A DNA stretch of 64,000 nt from Agapanthus africanus (taxonomy: Eukaryota > Streptophyta > Magnoliopsida > Asparagales > Amaryllidaceae), in assembly GCA_030015575.1 (NCBI GenBank), contig CM057337.1:380021582-380085581 (forward strand). The letters are read 5' to 3'. Numbering within the stretch: position 1 is the stretch's first letter; the number at the start of each line of letters is the position of its first letter. Below, in pieces: positions 1-11,605 of the stretch. A program made the position numbers and the translations under genes. Below the pieces are notes generated by a model. The model was not told the origin of the DNA. It saw nothing but the letters and a program-made list of their open reading frames with translations, and did no database searches.

Positions 1-1836
1 CAAAAGGTGTTTGTTTCTCGGCATGCCACCTTTTTAGAAAAGGAATTTCTTGCAAAAGAGATTAGTGGCTCTGAGGTAGAACTGGAAGAAGTTCCAGCAA
101 CACAAACTATGACAGATGATTTTGTGGAACCAGAGGATTCAGTAGTACCCGACGAACCCCAGCCTCTCCGCCGATCTAGCAGGGTTTCTCATCCACCTGA
201 GAGATACTACGGTTTTCTCATTGATGGTGGAAGCGAGGATTGCATCATGGAAGATGATGACCCAACTAGTTTCGAGCAGGCCATCACGAGTGGTGACTCT
301 GTGAAGTGGCTGGATGCAATGCAATCTGAGATGGAATCCATGTACACCAACAAAGTATGGACTTTGGAAAATGCTCCTGAAGGGTTAAATCCAATTTGGA
401 GCAAGTGGATCTTTAAAAAGAAATTTGGTGTAGATGGAAAAGTTGAGACTTTCAAAGCTAGACTTGTAGCAAAGGGTTTTCGTCAACGACCAGGTATGGA
501 TTATGACGAAACCTTTTCTCCAGTGGCTATGCTTAAGTCCATCCGGATCTTACTTGCCATTGCTGCATACCATGACTACGAAATCTGGCAAATGGATGTT
601 AAGACCGCCTTTCAAAACGGTGATTTGGAAGAGTGTGTGTACATGACACAGCCAGAGGGCTTCGTAGATAGTGGGAGCAACGGAAAGGTGTGCAAGCTGC
701 TTAAATCCATTTATGGGTTGAAGCAAGCATCGTGGAGTTGGAACATCTGTTTTGATGTTGTAGTCAAAGAGTTTGACTTCATCAAAAATATAGATGAACC
801 TTGTATCTATAAGAAGGTAGCAGAGAGTAAGGTAGTCTTCCTCGTATTGTACGTGGATGACATACTCTTGATAGGAAATGATATTCGTATGCTGCAATCA
901 GTCATGCTCTTCTTATCATAAAGATTCTCAATGAAAGATCTAGGTGATGCCTCCTGCATATTGGGAATCATGATCTATAGAGATAGATCTAAACGGATAC
1001 TGGGATTGTCCCAATCCAGGTACATTGACACCATACTAAAGAGGTTTAGTATGGAAGATTCCAAGCGTGGGAACCAATCCATGATCTCTGGACTAACTCT
1101 CTCCAAAGAGATGTCTCCCAAGACTGATTTGGAGAGAGCTCGCATGCAAGGGATACCCTATGCTTCGGCAGTAGGCTCTATCATGTATGTGATGCTATGT
1201 ACCAGACCCGATGTAGCATACTCACTATGTGTAGTGAGTCGGTATCAAGCAGATCCTGGAGAGAGTCACTGGACAGCTGTGAAGAACATTCTCAAGTACT
1301 TGCGAAGGACTAGAGACATGTTCTTGGTGTATGGTAACGGAGAACTCCGGGTAGAGTCCTCTACCGATTCCAGCTTCCAAAGTGATAAGGATGACTCTAA
1401 GTTGCACTCGGGATTTGTCTTTAACCTCAATGGAGGGGCAGTATGTTGGAAGAGTTCCAAACCGGATACTGTTGCAGACTCGACGATGGAGGCTGAATAC
1501 ATCGCTGCCAACGATGCTGCCAAAGAGGCTGTCTGGATAAAGAAGTTCATCACTGAACTTGGTGTGGTTCCATCCATTGAACATCCAATACCTCTGTATT
1601 GTGATAACAATGGAGCTGTGGCTTTGGCCAAGGAACCCAGGTCCCATCAGAAGTCCAGACATATTCTGAGGCGGTATCACCTGATCAGGGAGATAGTTGA
1701 TCGCCGGGAGATCGAGGTCAGGAGAGTAGATACGAAGGACAACACTACGGATCCACTCACGAAGGCCATTCCCCAGATACAGTTTGAGAGATTATTCGGG
1801 ATGCTACGTATGAGATACTACAGCAGCTGGCCTTAG
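1..1836 (+). pseudogene. COP2 copia pol, 3' part (integrase C-end, RT, RNase H)
   Basis: This is the 3' part of a Ty1/copia Gag-Pol polyprotein; the rest lies left of the window. The frame opens in the integrase C-terminal region (KVFVSRHATFLE). Reverse transcriptase follows, with QMDVKTAF near 590 and the catalytic YVDD box near 853-864. RNase H follows with DSSFQSDKDD near 1366 and ADSTMEAEYIAA near 1474. The frame ends at the TAG of 1834-1836. A single in-frame TAA at 919-921 breaks it just after YVDD; COP5 has a glutamine codon at this place. The reading frame is otherwise continuous, which makes this one of the least damaged pol copies here. It reverse-transcribes and integrates element RNA in relatives; this copy cannot make a full product without readthrough. 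Its own 3' LTR follows directly. Confidence 0.93.
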
Positions 1837-1850
1837 TGCAAGTGGGAAAT
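1837..1850 (+). promoter_or_regulatory. COP2 polypurine tract
   Basis: TGCAAGTGGGAAAT lies between the pol stop codon and the LTR start. This is the copia plus-strand priming site. The same tract (GCAAGTGGGAGATT) precedes the 3' LTRs of COP1 and COP3 and, reversed, those of COP6, COP7 and COP8. Confidence 0.8.
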
Positions 1851-4041
1851 TGTTAGTTATGTATATGCCCTAGAGGCCATTGTTGTACATATGATGTATA
1901 TTATGATGGATGCTTGGATATAGAGAGAGGGGACTTTCTTGCTCATCATGATAGTATGCTATTTGGTTTCACTTTATTTTAACATGTTGACTTGTACTGG
2001 TTTACTGTCTTTCTCTCACATGTTGATAAAGCCCTTAGGATATGTACTCGACTACTGGGACTATGATGAGATCATACTAGTGGGGCCACGGTAGTCGATG
2101 AGTACATCCTATAACTTTTCTTAGTCGAGGGTATATCGAGACAGGGCATCGATACACCAGAGTAGACTAGCGTATACGCATCTTGACCAATATGATGGGT
2201 GATGGATGATCCCATATCCATCGGTGTTTGACATCAGAGATGGTGTACGGGTGCTCAGTGAAGACTGGGTACACTAGACGGACTCGCCGAGAACTCCCAA
2301 ATGGTGATATACCACACGTCAGATGGCAGTTCTCCGGTGACACTAGTACAGGGTAGTCTGTAGACCCGAGATCGTCATAGAGTCTTGTGTGATTCCGACT
2401 GTGCTTTGATTTCCACCTTACCACGTCCAAGAGGGCGTGCAAAATGGTGGCTTTTGGGTACAGTCCGAATCACATGGAGGCAATGAGCGATACGAGGGGA
2501 TTCGTCTCTCCCGGTATAGGGAGTTGATGTTGTGCTGCGTTCGATTGGCTATAACTGGAAGTCCCTGGCCAGGGCTGATATAGAGATTCACTGGTAAGTG
2601 TTACCATTAGTTTCTCGACCTGTTATGAGCCTCACATCGACACGCCTTATCGGTTACTGGGGTCTGACGTATACCACCCCTAGACTTGATATGCGACATA
2701 TCAGACGAACAGACCGGACTGTACGGGAGTGTTACTGATTGGATTCACAGGAGAACGTACAGGCTAGCTTGTTGATCTTCTGATCGCTCAATTCCTGGGT
2801 GGCTGTTACGTTTAGATGACCGCTTGCAGCTTGTGGGTGTTTGATATGATCATCACCTGCTACCGGCGTATTGACGATTCCTTAGAGTCCTACACAGAGG
2901 TTTCTTGGCTCAGGCAAAAGGGAGTAGAGGCGCATATGTGATATGCGCACGATCGAGGATAATGCGATATGAGATACCGTATTGTATTCTCGCGATATTT
3001 AGATAGATCATCGGATCAAGTGTTGATTCGATGAATTGGTACATGATATATTAGTCAGTTATATTCGATATAGTCGGATAGTCGAATCAAGTGTTCATTC
3101 GATAATTTAATGTATAATAATATATATGATATATTGTATTACATTATCTAATATTGGCTCGCTTTATTATTTCATTTTCTCACCGGATAATACATTGATA
3201 TATATGCGATATATATTAATTGTATTATTTTCTTTTGTTACAAATATAATATATATGTGATATATATTATAGTAACATGATATGATTAATAATGAAACAT
3301 GTTTAGTGATGATAAAAAGAGATTAGGGTTTGATTAGGGTTAGCTCCTACTTGCTCATTCTAGAAGGATTTCCTTTTGTCTTGGTTAAGATACTATGGTT
3401 GATATTTATCCATAACTCATTCTTTAAGCTAACTAAACCCTAGCTCCAGTTTATTCTCTACAAGGGTTATCCTTGTCATACTAAACTATGATTACATTAT
3501 TAATTCATATATACTTTTCATTATTCATCACAAAAGGATGATCTTATTATTCTTCATCTTCTTCTCTCTTGAGTTTTTGAAAGAGCTCACTAGATTTTCC
3601 TTTGGTGATGATTTCTTGTGAGAAATTGATATAAAAATATAGCATAAATACTACCCCATCATCCTCATCTAATCTAGCCCATTAGATTAGGGTGTTCACC
3701 TCATTAGAGTGACAGAGCTTGGGTTATAGCAACTTCGACGTAGATCATCGGAGAAGCGGAACACCACAAGCTAGCATGGATCGTTCGAGTCGTGGAGCCT
3801 CTCTTGAGTCTGGGAGATCGTGGATCGCGGCGAAGGGACTTCTACTCGGAGCTTATGAAGCGAAGGAGCAGACTACAAAGGTTATAATCCCTCACACTTA
3901 GTAGTAAAGATGTTTACTTGCATGTTAAACCCTAATAATCTAGCAAAGATCCCGGCTTTGGGTTGTTCGGTACGTCTAAATTTTAATTCGGGCATGTTTG
4001 ATGCCTTATGAACCTTCACAAGAGTGACTAGGAACCCTACA
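1851..4041 (+). mobile_element. COP2 3' LTR (A-type copia LTR, 2191 bp)
   Basis: The LTR begins TGTTAGTTATGTATATGCCC right after the polypurine tract and ends AGGAACCCTACA. Both ends match the COP5 5' LTR (39950-42149) and the reversed LTRs of COP6 and COP8. The start resembles the Angela/BARE LTR motif with ATGCCCTAGAGG. Inside are two imperfect palindromes related to GGATCAAGTGTTGATTC (3010-3032 and 3081-3103) and an AT-rich zone with repeated ATATATGCGATATAT-like words (3180-3270). The 3' flank GGTGC (4042-4046) should be the TSD; its partner lies off the left edge. No gene is seen in this stretch; short ORFs in it are chance. Confidence 0.9.
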
Positions 4042-4742
4042 GGTGCAAAGATTTCAATTTGGAGGTCAAGTTCTATGTTTGATCCATGGTTCTTGAGGTA
4101 TAATAAATCTTGGCTTTTTGTTAAATTGTTTGATTATTTCTTCAAATTAAGTTAATGAGTGGTTTAAATTAGGTTTTGAATTGCAAGTTCAAGTTCAAGG
4201 TTAGGGTTTGTGAAAACTTAGTTAGGGTTTTGGGTATGAGATTATAGTTGTGTGGTGTATTTAACTAGTTAATGCTATGCAAAACTAATCTAATTGCTAA
4301 AATTCCTAATTGTAACATTTACAATGTCCAAAATAAGCTTTTATCCAAACTAGGTTTTTGTAAAATATTTGTATTTGTGAGATAAAATTGTAGTGATGGT
4401 TTGTATCAATTATTCATGGTTTTAATGTGTTGATTAACTTGTAATTGAATGAAAAATCTAATTTGGTCACTAGTTGCTAATTTGTTAGTTTAAAATTGTG
4501 ATAATTATGCTAAAGTGCTAACTAGGTTTTAGAAATTGAATTAAATTGAGGGTTTAAAATTTAAGTAAAGGTTTCTATGGCATAATTAAGATATTAAGTT
4601 ATCATCTTGGTCACTATAATTGTTAAAACATCAAGTTTTGCACAAAAACGGTAAACCTTGCTTGGTAGGTTTTCGGAAAAATAGCTTTTAAAGTGAGTTT
4701 GGGGTTTTTGTGAATTTTAACTTATTTCATATTGTAATTAGT
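4042..4742 (+). mobile_element. GYP2 gypsy LTR, segment 1 (split by COP2 and GYP3)
   Basis: This segment aligns by eye with positions about 5548-6252 of the solo LTR GYP3. Shared words include the stretch around ATTTTGGAGG / AATTTGGAGG, GGTATAAT, and the run TTTTTGTGAATTTTAACTTA. It is therefore the middle of an older copy of the same LTR. It starts where COP2 ends, so COP2 inserted into it; the 5' part of GYP2 lies left of the window. At 4738-4742 (TTAGT) GYP3 interrupts it. It is non-coding and AT-rich. Confidence 0.82.
4738..4742. repeat. Target site duplication TTAGT of GYP3 (left)
   Basis: TTAGT lies just before the LTR start TGTAACG and again at 9313-9317 after the LTR end GTGACA. Joining the flanks across the insertion restores a continuous match to GYP3's own sequence around 6253, which confirms the boundaries. 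Confidence 0.88.
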
Positions 4743-6457
4743 TGTAACGTTTTGAAAATCGTTTCGGTGAAATTTCAGAAAATCGGTAAAATAATGGAGG
4801 TTTTCTGTAAAAAGTCAAAATACAAATATCTTTATTATAAAATTAAATATACATATTCTAGCTATGGAATTGCTAGTATTTGGTGTTTATTGAGCCACTG
4901 GTGAAATTTCAAATTTTCTGAAAATTTTTCCGAAATTAATTATTTTAATATTATTTTAAACCGTCCCTAATACATTTAATTAGGGAAAATTACAAATTGG
5001 AATGAGTTGAAACAAATTTTGTGCATCATAAAACATTAAACAAAATTTTATCATGTGGTTTTTGAAATGAAATGGTTTGCCAAAACGGTTCAGAAAATAT
5101 CGAAGAAAAAGTCTTTTTTTCGGTGAAATTAGTGTTAATGGATGTTTGGGGTATAGTATTTATCATTTTCCATCACCCCACACCCACACCCACACCCTCA
5201 CACCCCCATTTTCCTCCCCATTTTCAGCAGCCCCTCTCCAAATTTTTCCCCCAATTCTTTGGATAAAAGAAAAGAGAACATAAAGAAAAGTATAAGAAAA
5301 GAGGTTTGTGTTGTGTTGACCTTGGACTTTCTTGACTTGGCTTGACTTTCCTCACCTCACTCTCTCTCCAATCACCCAATAAGTGGCCGACCCTTCCATT
5401 CCTGCACTACAGCAGCCCTCCCCCTCTTTTCTCATCACATTTCTCGCCAAAAAACTCATCAAAATTGCCTCACAAATCAACACAAAACCTCACAAATCCC
5501 AAATCCATTTCTTACCCATTATTCCTCGGACATTCAAGCATGGATCTTGGGGCAAAGCTAGCATTTTGGAGGCTAAGTTTTTTTGCAAGTATGGATCTCA
5601 TTCCAAATGGTTTTTAGGTATAATCTTAACCCAATGTTTGCTTGATGTTTAATCACTTCAATTTAACTAAATTCGGTGCTTAATTGTGGTTCTAAGTGCT
5701 AATTTGAAAATTCAAGAGAAGAATTTGAATGCAAGTTAGGGTTTTGTGAAATTGGTGTATGGTAGTGTTATATATTTAGGCTCTTATGACATGTTAAAAC
5801 AAGATTAGTAGCTAGTTATTAATGGTTAGTTTAAAAATTGTGTTAATTATGCTAATTTGCTGACTAGGTTTTTGAAATTGGTTAAATAATTGGGATTAAT
5901 AATGTGATTAGGTTTTTCATGACTTCATTGACATTATAAAGTGTAGTTTAACACTTTAGTTCATGGAAACCCAACCTAAATTGTTGTTTGTGCATTTTGC
6001 TATAAAATTGTTAAAATTGGGTATATTGTAAACTAGAATTTTGGGGTTAATGAAATCTATTGGGACTAAATTATGGAATTTTTTTTATGACTTATTTAAG
6101 ATATTTAATAAGTATTATGGCCGCTACATTTGTTTAAACGTCGAGTTTTGTACTAAACGGGAAATTTTTGCTTGCTAGATTTTCGGAAAAATGGCTTTTA
6201 AGGTGTATTTGGGGGTTTTTGTGAATTTTAACTTATTTTATATTATAATTAGTGTTCGTGAATGCGCAAATGAGTGTGTTTGGGTTTTCTCGATGGTTTG
6301 ACGTTTGTACATCGACATCGAGTGTTGGTTTGGCTATTCTTGCAAGCGTAGGCGATAGGTTTTGACCTATGCGTGATACACGTGCCGATTTGATTTTCGT
6401 ATGCCGTTTCGATTTCGAATTTGGTTTTAATGCGATACGGTGCGTTATGATATGTAG

Positions 6458-6526
6458 GTACCCCATGTGGACTTCAAGACAACAAGCAAGCGCGTGGCGA
6501 CGTCGGCACCGGCGAGCGAGGACCAG
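6458..6526 (+). other. Exon-like 69-nt segment in GYP3 LTR
   Basis: The segment follows a pyrimidine-poor ...TATGTAG and ends CCAG before GTGAGT, a perfect plant 5' splice-site consensus. GYP2 has the same arrangement at 9523-9591 (also 69 nt) and GYP4 at 33569-33633 (65 nt). In GYP2 and GYP3 it is open for 23 codons; the GYP4 length differs by 4, which argues against a conserved protein. Splicing is inferred only. Confidence 0.4.
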
Positions 6527-7644
6527 GTGAGTAGATTTATATCTACGGGGAGAAGTCGGGTGGATGGCGTATAGCACCCTCGCAGTTCGTGGTGATGTAT
6601 ACGAATACGTACACACACATATATTTTGATTATATATTTTATGTTGATATGAGACTTGATGATAAAGGTAGATTCTAGATGGTCATGGATTAGTTTAGTG
6701 TTAGTTGCGAAACCCTAGAGTAGTTGTTACATCCACAGACGCACACACACACATGCATACATTTATGTTATTACCTGTGCGTATATGGAGATACGTGTTT
6801 ATGTGTTCACCTTGGTATGGGACTAGGTGTTCACATACTGGATTTGCGGATGATACTTGGGATTGAGATGAGTCGATGGGATTTGATTTGAGGCCGAGAA
6901 ATCGGTGATTTGGCAGGGTTCGTATTTGAGATACGACATGACGTTGTAGCAGGTCCTTTGACGTAGTGTTTCACACACGTGCATGCATACGTAGGTGGTA
7001 TCAGTATTGTACTAGACATAGATCAGTACCCGGATTATGATCTTGATAAATGGGATACCAGATGAATAATATGATGAATGTGATATTGACCCATACCCAG
7101 ATTTGGGGATGCTGTACGACGGATTTACGTACGAGCTATATATTGATGATTGATCCACACTCTTGACTTGGGATGTCTGATTATAGATATGGTATCGGAT
7201 ATGATATTATTGAGGCGGGATCACCGACTATACATATACAGGTATGTATATGTATCGACTCAGATGTTAGGCGGTTTCCTTACCTTCAGTTAGCTTGTTA
7301 GTTCAGCCATATAGTTTAGTGTAGTTGTTAGACTAGGGTAGATTCCTACCTATTTCAAAACTAACGGATCGTGGGTATTTCAAAAGACAGGTCAAGGGAT
7401 TCTACGGATATTTCAAAAAAACGTATCTTTTCTTAAAAACACCGTAGCCCTTATTTTCAAAACACCGCGATTCGTGTTATTTCAAAAGGCACTATTGTAA
7501 GACTTATATTAGGGTAATGCAGTTTAGTTATCGTTGTGTCTAGTATTCAGCTCCCACTCATTATTGCTGTTCGCTCCACATCGCATACTTATATTATAAT
7601 TTCTTATTGCATTGTTGATATCATACCGTTAGGACACCAGCACC

Positions 7645-7710
7645 ATTACCGATGATGCGTATGTACCATGTACACTTACTTGCCGGCTCACACACATCCT
7701 CATCGGTAAT
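7645..7710 (+). other. Covarying inverted repeat in GYP3 LTR
   Basis: ATTACCGATGA (7645-7655) pairs with TCATCGGTAAT (7700-7710) over 11 bp with a loop of about 44 nt. GYP2 keeps the pairing with ATTGCCGATGA (21216-21226) and GYP4 with ATTATCGATGATG / CATCATCGATAAT (34442-34454 / 34495-34507). The changes preserve pairing, so a stem-loop in the LTR RNA or DNA is likely. Confidence 0.6.
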
Positions 7711-9522
7711 TGCCATGTCACGTACACCTTAGAAAATATTATTGCTTGACTTAGCTTGTTAGTTAGTAATTTGACATGATATTAGTGTACCTGCCTTATA
7801 TGCTAGCTTAACATTGTAGTTATTACTTGTCACTTCATGCATACTGTTATTCATTGTTATGCCTATATTCATGGTTTTACATGCTATTGATGATTTGGAT
7901 TCGGATTTCCATGAGATTTTCTGGATTTGGGGGGGAAATCGCAAAACTTATATAAACTGATTTCTCTCTTTTTAAATAAAAAGTGCGGTTTTTCCCATGA
8001 TGTATGAGTCGTCCACCATGAGTTTGCTGATGGATTTCGAGACCCGACTGGAGGAGTGGAGGAACCGTTTCGGGTACATGGTGGGCCCGGTGCGGTACCC
8101 CGGGGCGAGATGGTCGTGTTGTTGACGTTGAGCCTGGCAGGGGAGCACTACCGACCGGTGATTTTACCCGACACGTCGGATATCCGGAGGATACTGTCGT
8201 GGTCTTGAGATGGATGGTAGGGGCCGGTCTGGACTGACGGCGCCCTAGATATTGTGATTGAGACATTGAGATTTTGAGATATTGAGGTACAGAGATTGTG
8301 ACACAGAGATATCGATATATTTGGACACTTGTTTTGTGTCGATGCTGGGCACTGTTTTATGCTGATTTCATTTATGGTAGCTCATTTTTAAAATACAGAA
8401 ATCTCACTGATTTATGAAAGCAGTTTTCTTCAATACATGCATTCTGTTTCATGCATTCATACATCATCCATATGATACATTGCTACCTGAGGCACTGACA
8501 CGGGCGCATGGGATTACACTCGGGTTAGATATTTACCATAATCATTGTTATAGGCTGCATGTTATATATATTTGAGGATATATTATGATCGTTGACCTAG
8601 GATTGCGTTGTTCATGCGATTTTTGTTCGTAGATATTTTTCTACTCACGAGTTGGCAACTCACCCCCGTTGTGCCACAGTTCTTGCAGGTTTTGCCGTAC
8701 AGGTTTCATTACGGCTTTGCTGGCACTACTTCCTTTTCCGGGTGATTTGCTATGAGGTGGGTTTATTTGTATCGTACCCCCCATTATATACCTTGTATAT
8801 TATTACTCTGTTGTATCTAGAAGTTCCATCAACCAAACATGTATTTATTTTGAGATAGAGACCAGTGATGTTATTCTTTCGACCTTAGAGTCTCGCGTTA
8901 TATTTCTGTGGATTTCTTGTGGTTTTGAGTTTCCTTTTGAGTTTTGATACTCGCCCTTGGCGTTGTATATTATATTACTTGTGTGGTTGTGACCGTCGAT
9001 TGACGAAGAGATAGCTCCTGCTTGGGGATGCCTTTTATTGATTTCGTATACTATTCATGTTGTATCCCGTTTGGAGGCCAGTATTTACGAAGGAGACTCT
9101 GCCGAAATTTTCAAGAAATATTTGATGTTTTAAAAAAAAATGCATAATTCGGCTTATGCTAATAAAACTAATTGATTTAAATTGGTTTTTCCTTCACTCT
9201 ACTACATTTCTTGGTTTGGATTTCTGGGTTTTCGGCTTACTTAGATTACGTACGCCTCGAGACGTTTTGTAGTTTAAGTGCCGGTCATGTTCCGTACTTT
9301 CGGGGCGTGACATTAGTGTTTGTGAATGTGCAAATGAGTGTGTTTGGGTTTTTCTTGACGGTTTGACGTTTGTACATCGACATCGAGGGTTGGTTTGGTT
9401 ATTCCTGCATGCGTAGACGATATGTTTTGACCATTGCGTGATACGCGTGCCGAATTTGTTTTCGTATACCGTTTCGATTTCAGATTTGGTTTTTATGCGT
9501 TACGATACGTGGCGACATGTAG

Positions 9523-9591
9523 GTACCCCAGGTGGACTTCGAGACGACAAGCAAGCGCGTGGCGACGGCGGCACCGGCGAGCTCAGATCAG
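9523..9591 (+). other. Exon-like 69-nt segment in GYP2 LTR
   Basis: This is the counterpart of 6458-6526, flanked by AG and by a CAG|GTGAGT donor-like site. Its frame is open for 23 codons and differs from GYP3 at several bases. Confidence 0.38.
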
Positions 9592-10284
9592 GTGAGTAGA
9601 TTTATATCTACGGGGAGAAGTCGGGTGTATGGCTTATAGCACCCCCGCAAAGTTATGAGAAATGAGGTGATGTGGTAACGATATACTTTTATATGTTAAT
9701 AGGAAATATGAACACCGAATAAAAGAAGCCTTAGGAGCTTATTGGTTTAGGGTTAGCGAAAATTGAAGAAAGGACTTTAGCAGATTTCTTAGTCACGAAA
9801 CCTAGAGTAAGGATTTGCATACACGCACACCTATACACTTGCATATATCATCTTCTTGTGCGTATATGGGAATGTGTATATATGTATATACGCATGGATA
9901 TGGGACTATGCATATATACATTCATATACAGATGTATGAATGTTGAGGATATTGTCTGATATTTGGAGATGAGTCGATGAGGTTGGGCTTGAGGCCATGA
10001 GATCGGTGATGTGATATGGTCCATATTTGAGATACGACATGATATTTTAGCGGGTTCTTTAGGCGTGGTGTTTTCATACACACGCATGCATTTCATGGAT
10101 GGTATCAGTATTGTACTAGACACAGATCAGTACCCCGATCATGATATTTGATAACGAGGATACGAGATGATTAATGTGATAGATATGACATTTGACCCGT
10201 ACCCAGATTTGGGAGGCTGTACGACGGATTTACCGTACGAGCTATATATTGACGATAGATCCGCACTCTTGATTCGAGGATGTC

Positions 10285-10289
10285 ATATG
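10285..10289. repeat. Target site duplication ATATG of COP3 (left)
   Basis: ATATG at 10285-10289 is repeated at 20709-20713, immediately outside the TG...CA ends of COP3. It is a 5-bp direct duplication as expected for copia integration. Confidence 0.95.
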
Positions 10290-11366
10290 TGTTAGTGTAT
10301 ATGCCCTAGAGGCCATTACTGTATCATACTAGTTTGTATATTACTTAATGGATGCTTGGGATATTCACCTTGTATATACAATCTTGCTCAAAATAGTAGT
10401 ATGCTACTTGGTTTTTTTCTACTTCAATGTGTACATGTGTTTATTTTTGTATATCGCCTATACACATTAGTAGAGCCCTTAGGATCTTTGCTTGACTACC
10501 AGCGATGTGATGGCCGTCACACTAGTGGGGCTGGGTAATCTATAAGCACATCCTTATGCAGGTCCCTGGTCGCAGGACTATCGAGACAGGGCATCGATAC
10601 TCCGGAGTAGACCAGCGCATGCGCTTCTCATCCCAGTGTGGGAGACGGTCTGTCCCACAGCCGTCAGTACGTCGTACTTGAGATAGTATGCGGGTGCTCG
10701 TTAGGTTACGGGTACACTGGACAGGACTCGTCGGGAACTGACTAGTTGGTATTATACCTATCGTCAGTTATCAGTTCCCTGGTGACATGAGTACAGCTTA
10801 GTCCGCTGACTTGACACTGTCACTTCGCCTCGGGTGTGTTCCCACTGTACTTTGATCACTACCCTACCACGGCTCAAAGGAGTCGTGCAAACAGGTGGTG
10901 GTTGGGTGCAGTCCCGAAGCACTTGGAGGCAGTGACGGTTAGACAGGATTCGTCTCTCCCGGTATTGGGGGTTGACATCGCGCTGTGTCTAGGAGAGCCA
11001 TTACACGAGTAGTCCCTGGCCAGGGCAAACGAGATATACTGGTAGGTTTCCAGTGTTATCTCAGGGTGTTTTGGGCTTCGCTCCGGCACGACTTGTACCG
11101 CTATTGGGGGACTGACGTTTACCGCCCCCTAGGCCCGCCATGCGATGTATCAGACGAACAGACCGGACTGTACGGAGAATGTCACACTCAGGCTCAGTAG
11201 GAGTTCAGATGGGTTTCGCCTCGTCGGTCTTCTTGTCGGCATTACCTGGGGACCGTTACGCACAGCTAGTGCCGCTTGCAGTCTGTGGTTAAACCCACTG
11301 CCAGCGTAGTGTCGAGTCTTTAGAGTCCCACACAGAAAGCTTTTCGCCTTTAGGCAAAAGAGTAGA

Positions 11367-11406
11367 GGTCGCATGGTATTGCGACAGGTCGCATGGTTTT
11401 GCGACA
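11367..11406 (+). repeat. Tandem 20-bp hairpin units in COP3 5' LTR
   Basis: Two adjacent 20-bp units contain GTCGCA and TGCGAC separated by six bases, so each is a small palindrome. The 3' LTR has the same pair at 19609-19648. The related LTRs of COP4 and COP7 have only one unit. Confidence 0.7.
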
Positions 11407-11605
11407 GGGTTCGGTCACATCCGTGCACTTGTGCACGTACAGTGTCCGGACAGTTTACACTAGCGGGCTTTGGTTTAAGCCAGATCCTAGTGTATCTTAT
11501 GCGATTGGATTTATCCAGTTTGCATTCGTGTTCCTCGGAACGCGGATGCGGGTGTGTATGCACAGTTGGCAGGGAGGCACAGACAGCGGATTCTCATTAG
11601 GGTTG

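Larger units (their letters stand above)
4743..9312 (+). mobile_element. GYP3 solo LTR, Tekay/Del-like gypsy (4570 bp)
   Basis: A complete LTR begins TGTAACGTTTTG, ends GGGGCGTGACA and has 5-bp TSDs (TTAGT). There is no internal domain, so it is a solo LTR formed by recombination between two LTRs. Its 3' end resembles the end of the GYP1 LTR at 27504, which is followed by a Met-tRNA PBS and a gypsy-like gag start; that gives the family. It contains a CA-rich tract (5168-5211), an exon-like segment (6458-6526), a GTAGATTTATATCTAC palindrome (6531-6546) and a long paired element (7645-7710). The ORFs of 60-130 codons inside it lack family features. It is unusually long for a solo LTR. It lies inside GYP2, an older copy of the same family. 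Confidence 0.87.
9318..10289 (+). mobile_element. GYP2 gypsy LTR, segment 2
   Basis: This continues GYP2 after the GYP3 insertion (TSD 9313-9317). It matches GYP3 from about 6253 (TGTTCGTGAATGCGCAAATG against TGTTTGTGAATGTGCAAATG) through the shared GTGAGTAGATTTATATCTAC block (9592-9611) to the block at about 7180. It stops at ATATG (10285-10289), where COP3 entered. It is non-coding. Confidence 0.87.

Noticed and set aside
1225-1680. Minus-strand ORFs of 151 and 121 codons over RNase H
   Set aside because: They are shadows of the plus-strand pol frame; the same shadows recur at 17950 and 24484.
3320-3350. TTAGGGTTTGATTAGGGTTAG as telomere-like repeat
   Set aside because: Only scattered GGGTTT/TAGGG words are present, common in plant DNA, with no tandem array.
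5342-5652. Two overlapping ORFs of about 90 codons in a CT-rich tract
   Set aside because: Low-complexity Pro/Ser-rich translation within an LTR; not conserved in GYP4 (32592-32897 has a different translation).
7877-8266. 129-codon minus-strand ORF in GYP3
   Set aside because: It is in LTR sequence, not kept in GYP2 or GYP4, and has no recognisable domain.
11150-11563. ORF of 137 codons on the minus strand (and 19518-19805)
   Set aside because: It lies wholly in the COP3 LTR and is repeated in both LTRs, with a frame change and no domain. It is a chance ORF.
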